The notes beneath the pieces are model-generated. The model did no database searches, was not told the origin of the DNA, and worked only from the letters and a program-made list of their open reading frames with translations. A stretch of DNA of 48,368 bases, from the NCBI GenBank assembly GCA_020627785.1, contig JAHDGF010000036.1:1-48368 (forward strand), read 5' to 3'. The translations under genes and the position numbers were made by a program. Shown piece by piece: positions 25,731-34,142 of the stretch. How positions within the stretch are numbered: the first letter of the stretch is position 1; every line of letters starts with the position of its first letter. Source of the stretch: Saprospiraceae bacterium (GTDB taxonomy: Bacteria > Bacteroidota > Bacteroidia > Chitinophagales > Saprospiraceae).

Positions 25731-26618
25731 ATGGATAAAAAACAAAAGAATCATCTTCTACCAAAACTAAAGAAAGTATCGTTCGACTTTGGATCTTCGA
25801 TGCGGTATGCGCGATTTACAAAGCGTAATCCGGATGCGAAAGCATATTGGCATTATCATCCTGAGGTTGAATTGGTTTTTATTGAGCAGGGATTTGGGAA
25901 TAGGTATGTTGGTAATCATATTTCAAAATTTGAGGATGGAGATTTAATTTTGATGGGACCGAACATTCCGCACTTTGGTTATGAATTTGGTTTTCAAGGA
26001 GTGCATGAGGAGGTGGTCGTACAGTTTAATAATGAGATCATTGAAAACTCCATTGAGCTCATGCCTGAGTTGACAGCGATACATGAATTAATCAATAGAG
26101 CGAAGTCTGGCATATCTTTTCATGGGGAGACCAAAGCCTACATAGGTAAAGAGTTAATCCTAATGGAAGGTCAACGTCCCTTTGATCGTTTGCAACGCTT
26201 ATTTAAAATTTTGGAGTATCTCGCGCATAGTAAAGAGTACAAGGTTTTAAATGCCGATGGGGTCACCTTAATTATTAGAAACCAAAATGAAGATCGAATT
26301 AACAAGGTGTTTCAGCATGTCAAAGAAAATTATGATTCTGAAATAACCCTTGAAGAAATAAGTCAATTGGCTTTAATGACGGTCCCTGCTTTTTGTAGAT
26401 ATTTTAAAAAGCATACGAAGAAAACCTTTACCCAGTTTGTAAATGATTTTAGAATTAGGCAAGCGATCCGGCTGTTAGCTCATGGAGATCGTTCAATATC
26501 TGAGATAGCCAATGAAGTTGGTTTCAATAATTTTTCGCACTTCAATAAGCAATTCAAAAGAGTAACAGGTGAATCGCCCTCCATGTACAAAAAAGCAATG
26601 TATCAGGTACTGCGATAA
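25731..26618 (+). CDS. AraC-family transcriptional regulator, tandem paralogue 2
   Basis: A 295-residue product, collinear with the preceding gene along its whole length and mostly identical by eye, with the same cupin ('YWHYHPEVELVFIEQG', 'MGPNIPHFGYEFG') and HTH pair ('VGFNNFSHFNKQFKR'). Differences concentrate in the middle (about residues 90-150), the link between ligand and DNA domains, while the recognition helices are nearly unchanged. Both proteins probably bind the same or overlapping operators but may answer different ligands. This is a tandem gene duplication that included the promoter. Confidence 0.94.
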   Translation: MDKKQKNHLLPKLKKVSFDFGSSMRYARFTKRNPDAKAYWHYHPEVELVFIEQGFGNRYVGNHISKFEDGDLILMGPNIPHFGYEFGFQGVHEEVVVQFNNEIIENSIELMPELTAIHELINRAKSGISFHGETKAYIGKELILMEGQRPFDRLQRLFKILEYLAHSKEYKVLNADGVTLIIRNQNEDRINKVFQHVKENYDSEITLEEISQLALMTVPAFCRYFKKHTKKTFTQFVNDFRIRQAIRLLAHGDRSISEIANEVGFNNFSHFNKQFKRVTGESPSMYKKAMYQVLR

Positions 26619-26630
26619 ATTGCTTATGTT

Positions 26631-27236
26631 TTAAAACTTATATCCTAAGTGAAGACCTACAGTAGTCATGGCCTGCGTCTCAGAATTTACGGAAGACCCA
26701 TTAGATAATTGAAATTCAGGAGCAATAGAAAGTAAATTAGCTGAAATGTAAAACTTAGATATTTCATACGCTAACCTTAGGTCAAATCCAACAGCAGAAC
26801 CGGTTGAGGTGTATCGAGTTCCAGAAGTAATTATTTGTCCTAAAAAAACTTCAGAGTTTTCAATGGTATTTGTAGGTGATTGTGCAATGGTCCCTACTAC
26901 CATTCCTTTAAGATTGAGATGATTATTTACCTTAACCAAAAGACCTCCCTCCAACGCAAGGTACGACCAAGTATTTTTATTTAATGTAGTTTCAGCATTG
27001 CTAATTGAGTTTTCTCCAAATATAAGTCCAGATGCAAAACCAATTTTTTCGTTTATTAATTTCTCCCATCCCGTACGAATGGCATATCCTACTTTAGCTG
27101 AACCTCCTTCTTCAGATGCAAAGTTTGCTATTGGAATAGTAGTACCTGCCTCAATTGAAAATTGACTAAAGGATTCAGACGACACTGAAAATGTAATTAG
27201 GACTGCTAGGGCGACTAATTTTAGATTGGTAAACAT
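26631..27236 (-). CDS. Outer-membrane beta-barrel protein
   Basis: Start at ATG 27236 (MFTNLKLVALAVLITFSVSSESFSQ), which supplies the signal peptide; the upstream in-frame extension to 27335 is not signal-like. The product is 201 residues with alternating amphipathic strands: 'FSIEAGTTIPIANF', 'GYAIRTGWEKL', 'YLALEGGLLVKVNNHLNLKG', 'VGFDLRLAYEISKFYISANL', 'TTVGLHLGYKF'. The final aromatic Phe and strand count (about 8) fit a small OmpA/PorT-like barrel. Role unknown. It is convergent with the AraC pair. Confidence 0.87.
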   Translation of the reverse strand: MFTNLKLVALAVLITFSVSSESFSQFSIEAGTTIPIANFASEEGGSAKVGYAIRTGWEKLINEKIGFASGLIFGENSISNAETTLNKNTWSYLALEGGLLVKVNNHLNLKGMVVGTIAQSPTNTIENSEVFLGQIITSGTRYTSTGSAVGFDLRLAYEISKFYISANLLSIAPEFQLSNGSSVNSETQAMTTVGLHLGYKF

Positions 27237-27342
27237 TTTGTTGGATTTGAATGGATTCAATATTAGTATACAACAATTTATTGAAGTGTATTGAAACCTG
27301 GAAAAATATTTGATCATTATTGTCGCAAAGAACATACGGTGA

Positions 27343-27930
27343 TTAGAATAAACTAAAAAGTAACTCTCCGAATAGCCTTACGGCAAATATGATTAAAACG
27401 ATGGGACCGAGACATCCATATTGAGTATTGTCAAACCAAGCCAACTGCTTTTGTAATTTTAAGTAAATTAGAATGCCAGCAAATCCACTGGGAATAAAGG
27501 AAAGTAATTGAAGACTTTTACTTAAGTCTTGCGTAAAATAATGGATGACTAAAGCGAGAAGAATCAGAAGCAAAGGTGCCGTGAAGTGTTTGAATCTTAA
27601 TTTGGTTTTTTCAATTTCTTCTATTGTAAGATTAAAGTCCGTGAAAATATTTGCAGCAGTCAGTAATTTTTGTAACTCCTTGAGTTTTATTTTTTGGAGT
27701 GTGACCTTCTCATTATTGAAGCTTAAGTTATGTGTTGTTTTAAAGTAGGTTTTCTTAATAAGCAAGCTTAGCCCTTTCCCTTTTAGATGGAACTCTCCTT
27801 TGAGACCTGTTTCAGTATATATAAATTGGTCGTTTAAATAGAGATTCATTTCACATCCTTCATCAACCACTTTTTCTTCTAGCACGATGTAGTCATTGTC
27901 TACTTTAGCGTATAGGTAATTATCGAACAT
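27343..27930 (-). CDS. Membrane protein of unknown function
   Basis: A 195-residue protein. Residues 1-110 are soluble and beta-rich ('YIVLEEKVVDEGCEMNLYLN'), then three hydrophobic segments ('APLLLILLALVIHYF', 'LLSFIPSGFAGILIYL', 'LGPIVLIIFAVRLFGELLF') span about 115-192. There is no signal peptide at the N-terminus, so the soluble part should face the cytoplasm. I do not recognise a family. It is about 100 bp upstream of, and collinear with, the barrel gene. Confidence 0.8.
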   Translation of the reverse strand: MFDNYLYAKVDNDYIVLEEKVVDEGCEMNLYLNDQFIYTETGLKGEFHLKGKGLSLLIKKTYFKTTHNLSFNNEKVTLQKIKLKELQKLLTAANIFTDFNLTIEEIEKTKLRFKHFTAPLLLILLALVIHYFTQDLSKSLQLLSFIPSGFAGILIYLKLQKQLAWFDNTQYGCLGPIVLIIFAVRLFGELLFSLF

Positions 27931-27988
27931 AAAGGGTGATTTTTGGTGCTAAGACCGTCTGTAGCTTTTTTTATTCATCCATTATGAA

Positions 27989-30361
27989 TTAATAAATGAC
28001 AAATCTTCGACTTCCTTTTTCACTTGTTTCTATGTTTTCGATTTCCATCAAATATATTCCCTCGTTGAACGAAGATAAATCTATGCTGTTTACATTTGTT
28101 GCTTCCATGATCATCTCCCCCGTCAGATTATAAATCTTTAATTGAAATACGTCGTTAGAAAATTGCTGAATATTAATTTGATCTTTGGCAGGGTTAGGGA
28201 AGAGGTTGAAATGTAGTACTGTGATCTCATCAGTGCCAGTTAGTATTTCTCCGTCACAATCTTCATCGATGTCATTGTTGGGAATTTCTTCAGCGGCTGG
28301 ATTTATATTTGCGGAAGCATCGTCACAGTCTTCTAGATTATGAAAGCCATCTCCATCTGCATCGGTGACAATGATCGTCTCAGCGATGTTGGTTATGATC
28401 GGCGCATTAAAATCAAAAACGATTGAAGCTTGATTCTTGATCGTATCACCAACTTGTAAATCATCTTTGGTTTGAATTTTATAGATGACAAAGCCATCAT
28501 TAAATTCATCTTCGAAGGGAAGGTAGATGTCTCGGAAATTGAATTGAACAAGATTCCCATCGATTACTGTTTGTAAGTCATGTGACGCCTCTAGCACCCG
28601 CAGACTGTTGATGTCAAAGGAAGTCGTGTCGATAAGATCATCTATAAAAACATGGACGGCCGATGCAGTACCAATATTCTCAAATCTAATTCTATAATCC
28701 AAGCTTCGGCCTACGAGTGTATCCATGAGGGTAGGGCCTTGAAAACATGTTTTATCGTTGGGGTCGAATGAATTTATTACTTCCTGCGATAAAGTGGTGA
28801 AATTATCTTGTCGCATGACGTCAAATTGATCAGGAAAAATGAAGGCATTAAAGTTTATAAAATCTCCTTGATCGAGGGGCATGGGGTCGGTCGGTGTATT
28901 TAGTCGAAAGACTAATGATATGTTGCGTTCTTCAAATGGTTTGAGCCCAGCATATTCAAAAGTCAATTCACCAGAATCTTCTACCACCGCTTCAGAGGCA
29001 GAGACAAAGGTGATGAACTCGTCTTCAAAACTCAAAGTAATACTTCCATCGGAAGTCAAGGTTCCAATGTTGCGATATCTTAAAATATATGTTGCTTCAA
29101 AACCTGGCCTCGCATCATCTATTGGAAATAATTCGATGGCCACATCCGTGATGGTGTTGATTGCTGTAAAACATATTTCTTCTGTTATTTCTTCAGTAGT
29201 TGTAAAATCTAACTCAAAGGACGTAGGTGTAGTCGTATAATTGTTGTTTAATTGATCAATAAGCGGAGTTATTTTTAGTTGATCTTTTGGAAGTCGATAA
29301 AAACCAGAAAATTGCTGAATCTTATATCCATTATATGAAGCCGTATCATTGGTGAGTGATTCAATTTCAAATTTTAAATTTATTGAAGGATCTACGACTG
29401 CATTGCAATTCCCATTGCCTAGCGTATCCAAGAATTCAGATAAAATCAAGCGTTGCGTGAATTGGGTAAAAGGAAAGCAGTCTAATATGATATCAACTTC
29501 ATCCTGTGGAGAACAAAGGGGGAGCCCTGCTTCTACATTCTGAATATTGTTTTCATCAACACAGATTACTTGTAGACGGTTGTTTATGGCACAATCTATG
29601 AACACCGCGTTTAAGTTTGCGTTTTTAAGATTCATAAATTCAATACCACGATCAACCAATAGATTATCCAAAGTGGGGCTATTCGTGAAATCTAGAACAT
29701 CTATCTGAGTATCTAATAAAATAACATCGAAGAGAATTTCTGAATTCGATACATTTAATTCTTTTAAATCAGGTGCTAAAATTATGTACAAAAATTCTAG
29801 ACCTGTAGCGCCGCTTAAATCTAAAGACCTTAGGCCAACTACATTATCCATTTCAAGATGATTTAATACAGGATGATTTCCAAATTGCAAACTACTAATC
29901 ATTACTCCATAAAGGCCCACAAACTCAAGGCCGACGTTTGATTTTAAATCAATGTCCAATGGCTTAAGAATGGAATTAATATTAGTAACAAACAATGTAT
30001 GTAGCTGAAGGCAATTACTAATATCTAGAAAATCAAATTCAGTATCTAAAAGTTGTAGTCCTTCTAAATTTATGTTACTTGATAGGTCAATGGTGTCTAA
30101 GAGATTACAATGAAAAATATCGAGCCAGTGTAGAGAAGTAAAATTTTCGATGCCTTTGATAGATTCTATTGCTGGATCTTGTATGACCAAGTCAGTTATA
30201 ATTTCAGCTTCCGATAACTGAATCACTCCATCCCCATCTATATCTACGCCATTTTCTATCAACTCAGTAAAAAAAAGTGGGTCGGGAATTTCAATGTCTT
30301 GCGCTACTGAATAATTGCTACAGCAAAAAAGTAAAAATATAAATGGGATGGAAGTCTTCAT
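27989..30361 (-). CDS. T9SS-exported leucine-rich-repeat-like protein with MopE motif
   Basis: Start at ATG 30361 (MKTSIPFIFLLFCCSNYSVAQ). The product is 790 residues. Residues about 25-290 form irregular leucine-rich repeats ('LEGLQLLDTEFDFLDISNC', 'LRSLDLSGATGLEFLYI'). Then comes a beta-rich domain, followed by a DUF7619-like block 'SFDPNDKTCF...YRIRFENIGTASA'. 'DADGDGFHNLEDCDD' to 'IDEDCDGE' is a MopE-like motif. The C-terminus 'LFPNPAKDQINI...LKIYNLTGEMI...LSSFNEGIYLMEI' is a typical type A T9SS sorting domain. It should be secreted through T9SS and anchored on the cell surface; a binding role is inferred from the LRR. Confidence 0.93.
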   Translation of the reverse strand: MKTSIPFIFLLFCCSNYSVAQDIEIPDPLFFTELIENGVDIDGDGVIQLSEAEIITDLVIQDPAIESIKGIENFTSLHWLDIFHCNLLDTIDLSSNINLEGLQLLDTEFDFLDISNCLQLHTLFVTNINSILKPLDIDLKSNVGLEFVGLYGVMISSLQFGNHPVLNHLEMDNVVGLRSLDLSGATGLEFLYIILAPDLKELNVSNSEILFDVILLDTQIDVLDFTNSPTLDNLLVDRGIEFMNLKNANLNAVFIDCAINNRLQVICVDENNIQNVEAGLPLCSPQDEVDIILDCFPFTQFTQRLILSEFLDTLGNGNCNAVVDPSINLKFEIESLTNDTASYNGYKIQQFSGFYRLPKDQLKITPLIDQLNNNYTTTPTSFELDFTTTEEITEEICFTAINTITDVAIELFPIDDARPGFEATYILRYRNIGTLTSDGSITLSFEDEFITFVSASEAVVEDSGELTFEYAGLKPFEERNISLVFRLNTPTDPMPLDQGDFINFNAFIFPDQFDVMRQDNFTTLSQEVINSFDPNDKTCFQGPTLMDTLVGRSLDYRIRFENIGTASAVHVFIDDLIDTTSFDINSLRVLEASHDLQTVIDGNLVQFNFRDIYLPFEDEFNDGFVIYKIQTKDDLQVGDTIKNQASIVFDFNAPIITNIAETIIVTDADGDGFHNLEDCDDASANINPAAEEIPNNDIDEDCDGEILTGTDEITVLHFNLFPNPAKDQINIQQFSNDVFQLKIYNLTGEMIMEATNVNSIDLSSFNEGIYLMEIENIETSEKGSRRFVIY

Positions 30362-30523
30362 TCTATTCGTAATTATCATATCATGAAATTACAATATTTT
30401 TTCTAGGAATGTACAGTGTAACTTTTTCTCTGACGGTCGACTTAGTTAAATTCCAGCTTAAGTTGAGGTATTTGCTTCATCCTGATCTAGGATACTTATC
30501 TGAGAACATTATGTGAGCTTCAT

Positions 30524-31531
30524 TCATCTTTTGAAATGTTCCATGTAGGAGTAAATAATCTCCCTATTCTTATCATAAGAACTATTAATTGAAACATAAC
30601 CCAATTTACCTTGCTCATATTCTACAAGTGCATGTCCCTGCATTTCTATACTTTTTATTGAGCGATAAACGTAAGGAATGAATTGCTTTCCCCTAACATC
30701 AATGATCCCCCAGTTATTATTTTTTTTCGCTGCAAAATAGAAATGAGTATTTTGATTCTGAGCAGTCTTTAATATAAATAGATCGTCGTAGATGAAATTT
30801 ATTTTCAGCTCGTGATTTCCTTTCTCGAAAATGTGTTTGTGAAAAGGATTTTTATTTAAAGGAATGCCATTTAATTGAGACTTAGAAACAATTCCATATT
30901 TTCCGTTGGATTTGCAAGCAATTGCTACATTGTTGATGAGAAATAGGGTATCTATTTTAAAGTTTGTGGTGTCTGTAAAACTTACGGAATTACCATCCTG
31001 ATCTTCAACCAAATAATTAAACTCTAATTCATATTTGTTGCCATCCTGGATTACATGTTTGCCGATGGAAGAGGGTACTTTAATTGGTTGTGCTATTTTT
31101 AGTAAATGGTTTAATTGTTCGTCCTTACTGTGTGATACTTTCTTTCTATTTTGGTTTATGTATTTAATTTTTCCTTGAACTTTTACCTTTGAAATGAAGT
31201 GACTCAAAGGAAGAGGTCTAGGCATTTTGAAATCATTCGCCTCATCATATTTACATTTTATGACCAGTTTGCCATCCTCATTTATAAAACCATACTTTCC
31301 ATTTTTCTTAACTCTTGCTAAGCCATAACTAAGAAGATGTGCTTCTTCAAATTGAGGGTTTAATAAGGTACTCCCATCATTTTTATTATATCCCCACATT
31401 CCGTTTTGATACATAGGAAATATGGATACAGATGCAGTTTTTATTCCAGGGGAGAACCTATTCATTTTGCAATTAGAGAGGAGTGTTGAAACCAATAGTA
31501 GACATAAAACTTTCCTTTGGCTTAATTTCAT
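30524..31531 (-). CDS. WG-repeat lipoprotein
   Basis: A 335-residue lipoprotein with lipobox 'TLLSNC' (C21). WG repeats are visible: 'MYQNGMWGYNKNDGSTLLNPQFEEA', 'KKNGKYGFINEDGKLVIKCKYDEA', 'KKNNNWGIIDVRGKQFIPYVYRSI'. The middle is more divergent. WG repeats form extended beta structures of unknown function, often outside the cytoplasm. A second, much longer WG-type gene lies at 40533-43346. It is divergent from the sigma-factor operon across 314 bp. Confidence 0.9.
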   Translation of the reverse strand: MKLSQRKVLCLLLVSTLLSNCKMNRFSPGIKTASVSIFPMYQNGMWGYNKNDGSTLLNPQFEEAHLLSYGLARVKKNGKYGFINEDGKLVIKCKYDEANDFKMPRPLPLSHFISKVKVQGKIKYINQNRKKVSHSKDEQLNHLLKIAQPIKVPSSIGKHVIQDGNKYELEFNYLVEDQDGNSVSFTDTTNFKIDTLFLINNVAIACKSNGKYGIVSKSQLNGIPLNKNPFHKHIFEKGNHELKINFIYDDLFILKTAQNQNTHFYFAAKKNNNWGIIDVRGKQFIPYVYRSIKSIEMQGHALVEYEQGKLGYVSINSSYDKNREIIYSYMEHFKR

Positions 31532-31845
31532 TGCTATGAAGTCATTGGTGTTTTAATAATGCAAGAGTCTAAATATACTCGTAAATTAATATGTAGTCAA
31601 TGGTAGAATTTTAGATTGTTGTGTTGAAGGATACTAATTCTGTATTGGTTCTTGAGGTTAATTCAGACAGGATGTGGAAAAGATTGTCAAGAATGTATGC
31701 CGTATTGGTTTTCTTATTTTTTTTTAGGTTAAAAACCTAACAATTAAAGGGCGTTTGCTCCTTTCATAAAATTTTCTTCAATAAATTTAGAAATAGAGTA
31801 AACGCTAAGGTTAGATCCCAACACTTAATAGGCAAAACAAGCAAA
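31532..31845. promoter_or_regulatory. Divergent region upstream of the sigma-factor operon, with two hairpins
   Basis: No gene. A perfect dyad TTAGGTT-AAA-AACCTAA occupies 31724-31740 and a second hairpin AAAGGGC (31746-31752) / GC-T-CCTTT (31757-31764) follows at once. Both lie 80-120 bp upstream of the first gene of the operon, where an operator or structured leader would be expected. No exact TAnnTTTG box is present (TAAATTTA at 31784-31791 is one base off), consistent with, but not proof of, an alternative sigma-factor promoter. Confidence 0.5.
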
Positions 31846-33588
31846 ATGGAGAATAGAATACTTTTATTTGGTTTCCTTGGACTTCTGCTGATCAGTGCGT
31901 GTCGTGAAGATGCCTTGATTGGTGAAGTAGTAGATCCCATTGATCCCATTGATGTTCCGAGCTTCACAGAACTAGACCTTAGAGGCCGAGTCATAGATGT
32001 AGATGGGCAGGGAATTGCAGGCGCAAAAGTTACGATAGGAACAAGTGAGTTCAATACAGATCAATATGGTTTCTATACTGCTGATGAAGTTTTAGCACCT
32101 ACTACTGGACTTTACCTTAAGGCTGAAAAAGTTGGATACTTTGTGGGTGGTGAGCAGTATCAACCCAATGGGGTAGATAATGAAGCGGTGGTGATTATGA
32201 CTTTGCCTGAATATGAAGAAACAAAGACCTTTCCTGCTGCCGATGGTGTTAATATGGTTTTATCTGATGGCTCTGCTTTAGTCATTCCTGAAAATGCAGT
32301 TTCATTAAATGGAGTGACTTATGATGGTGATGTGATTGCCAACATGCTATGGCTTGATCCAACAGCAAATGAAACAACAACCCTAATGCCCGGTGCGCTC
32401 TTAGGCGTTAGAGAATCTGGTGAGACACAGTTTTTGCAGACCTTTGGGATGATTGGTGTCGAACTTCAAGACCCCGCTGGAAATCAATTGCAAATTACGG
32501 AAGGGTTTCAAGCAGAATTAAATTTCCCTATTCCAGCCGATGTTCAGGGAGTGGCCCCTGATGAGATTCCACTTTGGTTTTTTGATGAGGATTTAGGTGT
32601 ATGGATTGAAGAAGGAGTAGCCACTCGATCAGGGAATATGTACGTCGGTAAAGTCAATCACTTCACTTGGTGGAATTGTGACATACCTGGTCCGTATACA
32701 AATCTGTGTTTGAATTTCTTTGATCCCAATGGAGATCCTTTGGAGTATGGTGAATTTTGTTTGACCTCTTCATTGGGTGTGGCGTCCGGTGAGTTGATCA
32801 GGACGAATGTCTTTTGCGCTTTAGTTCCTTCTGATCAGGTCATTAGCCTAGAGATGAAAGGCAATTGTGGTCAATCATATTACGTGACTGATATTGGTCC
32901 ATATGCAGAAGGAGATGCGAATGAAATTATTAATATAAATACCATGCCTGCTAATGGGTTTGTGACAGTTACTGGAACCGTTGAGAATTGCAACGAGCCT
33001 GTCACTAATGGATTTGTAACCATTGAAACGGCCTTTGGCACCTTTGCTGATTTATATGTTGATGATGGGACTTATTCCATTTCATTTGTCGTATGCGACT
33101 TGAATGAAACTGAGGTGACTTTTGTGGCTACTGATTTGAATGAATTTGAGCAATCGCCAGAACAGATAGAGAATTTAGATTATGGCGTTTCCACAAATGT
33201 ATATAACCTTAAAGCCTGTGGTGACACTTTACCGGAAGGATTATACTTGGTCTTAGAACAAGGAACTACCAATGATCCCATTGTTACTAACCCAAATTGT
33301 GAAGCAAAGGTGACTCCTGAAGAAATAATCATAACGGCAAGTGACGATGACTTAGGTCCAGAAGGGGCCTACAATTTAGTACTTGGTGCGCTGGGTACAA
33401 GTGAAGGAACCTTTGACGGAAATTTTTTCTTATTTCTCGAATTGTCTAATGGCTTAGTTCAAAAAACTCCGATCGATGGATTTCAGGTGGAGATTATAAA
33501 TTTAGGAAATGTAGGAGAATACGTAACTGGAAGATTTAATGATCAAGGCACAATCAATGGGACCTTTAAGGCCTTGCGAACGCAATAA
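31846..33588 (+). CDS. Surface lipoprotein with carboxypeptidase-regulatory-like domain
   Basis: A 580-residue lipoprotein with lipobox 'LLISAC' (C19) followed by 'REDALIGEVVDPIDPIDVP'. Residues about 45-120 are a CarboxypepD_reg-like beta-sandwich ('LRGRVIDVDGQGIAGAKVTI...FNTDQYGFYTA'). A large domain with 'GSALVIPENAVSLNGVTYDG' and 'KVNHFTWWNCD' follows, then further Ig-like units and a C-terminal lipocalin-like barrel. Its stop TAA overlaps the ATG of the ECF sigma gene (TAATG), so translation is coupled. The first place in a sigma operon suggests a surface sensor or structural partner of the circuit; that is inference. Confidence 0.9.
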   Translation: MENRILLFGFLGLLLISACREDALIGEVVDPIDPIDVPSFTELDLRGRVIDVDGQGIAGAKVTIGTSEFNTDQYGFYTADEVLAPTTGLYLKAEKVGYFVGGEQYQPNGVDNEAVVIMTLPEYEETKTFPAADGVNMVLSDGSALVIPENAVSLNGVTYDGDVIANMLWLDPTANETTTLMPGALLGVRESGETQFLQTFGMIGVELQDPAGNQLQITEGFQAELNFPIPADVQGVAPDEIPLWFFDEDLGVWIEEGVATRSGNMYVGKVNHFTWWNCDIPGPYTNLCLNFFDPNGDPLEYGEFCLTSSLGVASGELIRTNVFCALVPSDQVISLEMKGNCGQSYYVTDIGPYAEGDANEIININTMPANGFVTVTGTVENCNEPVTNGFVTIETAFGTFADLYVDDGTYSISFVVCDLNETEVTFVATDLNEFEQSPEQIENLDYGVSTNVYNLKACGDTLPEGLYLVLEQGTTNDPIVTNPNCEAKVTPEEIIITASDDDLGPEGAYNLVLGALGTSEGTFDGNFFLFLELSNGLVQKTPIDGFQVEIINLGNVGEYVTGRFNDQGTINGTFKALRTQ

Positions 33589-34142
33589 TGGTAAAGCACG
33601 AGATTTCACATATCATATCGCTCTGTACAGAAAATGACCGAAAGGCACAACGTACCTTATTTGAAATGTATAATAAGAGGTTGTATGCCATTGCTCTAAA
33701 TTATTTAAAAGATAATGAGGAGGCTAAAGAGGCTTGCCATGTAGCTTGGATAGAAATTTTTAAGAGTCTTAAAAATTTCAAAGATCAAGGGAGTTTTGAT
33801 GGGTGGATCAAGAGAATTGTGATTAGGGTTTGCTGGAAGATGATCAGGAAGGACAGGACCTTGGAGCATCTTGACAACTATGCGGATGAAGGGTCTTATG
33901 TGGAGGTTAGTAAAATCTATGATAAAATGGAATGTGAAGAACTTCTTAATTTATTAGAGGTGGTACCTAAGGTGTCGAGGGCAGTTTTTTTAATGCATGT
34001 AGTAGATGGTTTGTCACATACAGAAATTGCAGAGGCCATGGATTTCAAAGTAGTTACATCAAGGGCGCACCTTTTTAAGGCAAGAAAGTTACTGAAGGAA
34101 AAATATTTTTTAATGAATAGAATTGCGAGAAATGAGCTATAA
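33588..34142 (+). CDS. ECF RNA polymerase sigma factor
   Basis: A 184-residue sigma-70 family protein. Region 2: 'RTLFEMYNKRLYAIALNYLKDNEEAKEACHVAWIEIFKSL' including 'FDGWIKRIVIRVCWKMIRK'. Region 4: 'VPKVSRAVFLMHVVDGLSHTEIAEAM' with HTH 'VVTSRAHLFKARKLL'. The DFHDVF-type region 2.3 is not strict (DNEEAKEACHVAW). Start ATG overlaps the previous stop by one base, and its own stop (34140-34142) overlaps the start of the next gene by 11 bases, a typical sigma/anti-sigma coupling. Confidence 0.95.
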   Translation: MVKHEISHIISLCTENDRKAQRTLFEMYNKRLYAIALNYLKDNEEAKEACHVAWIEIFKSLKNFKDQGSFDGWIKRIVIRVCWKMIRKDRTLEHLDNYADEGSYVEVSKIYDKMECEELLNLLEVVPKVSRAVFLMHVVDGLSHTEIAEAMDFKVVTSRAHLFKARKLLKEKYFLMNRIARNEL

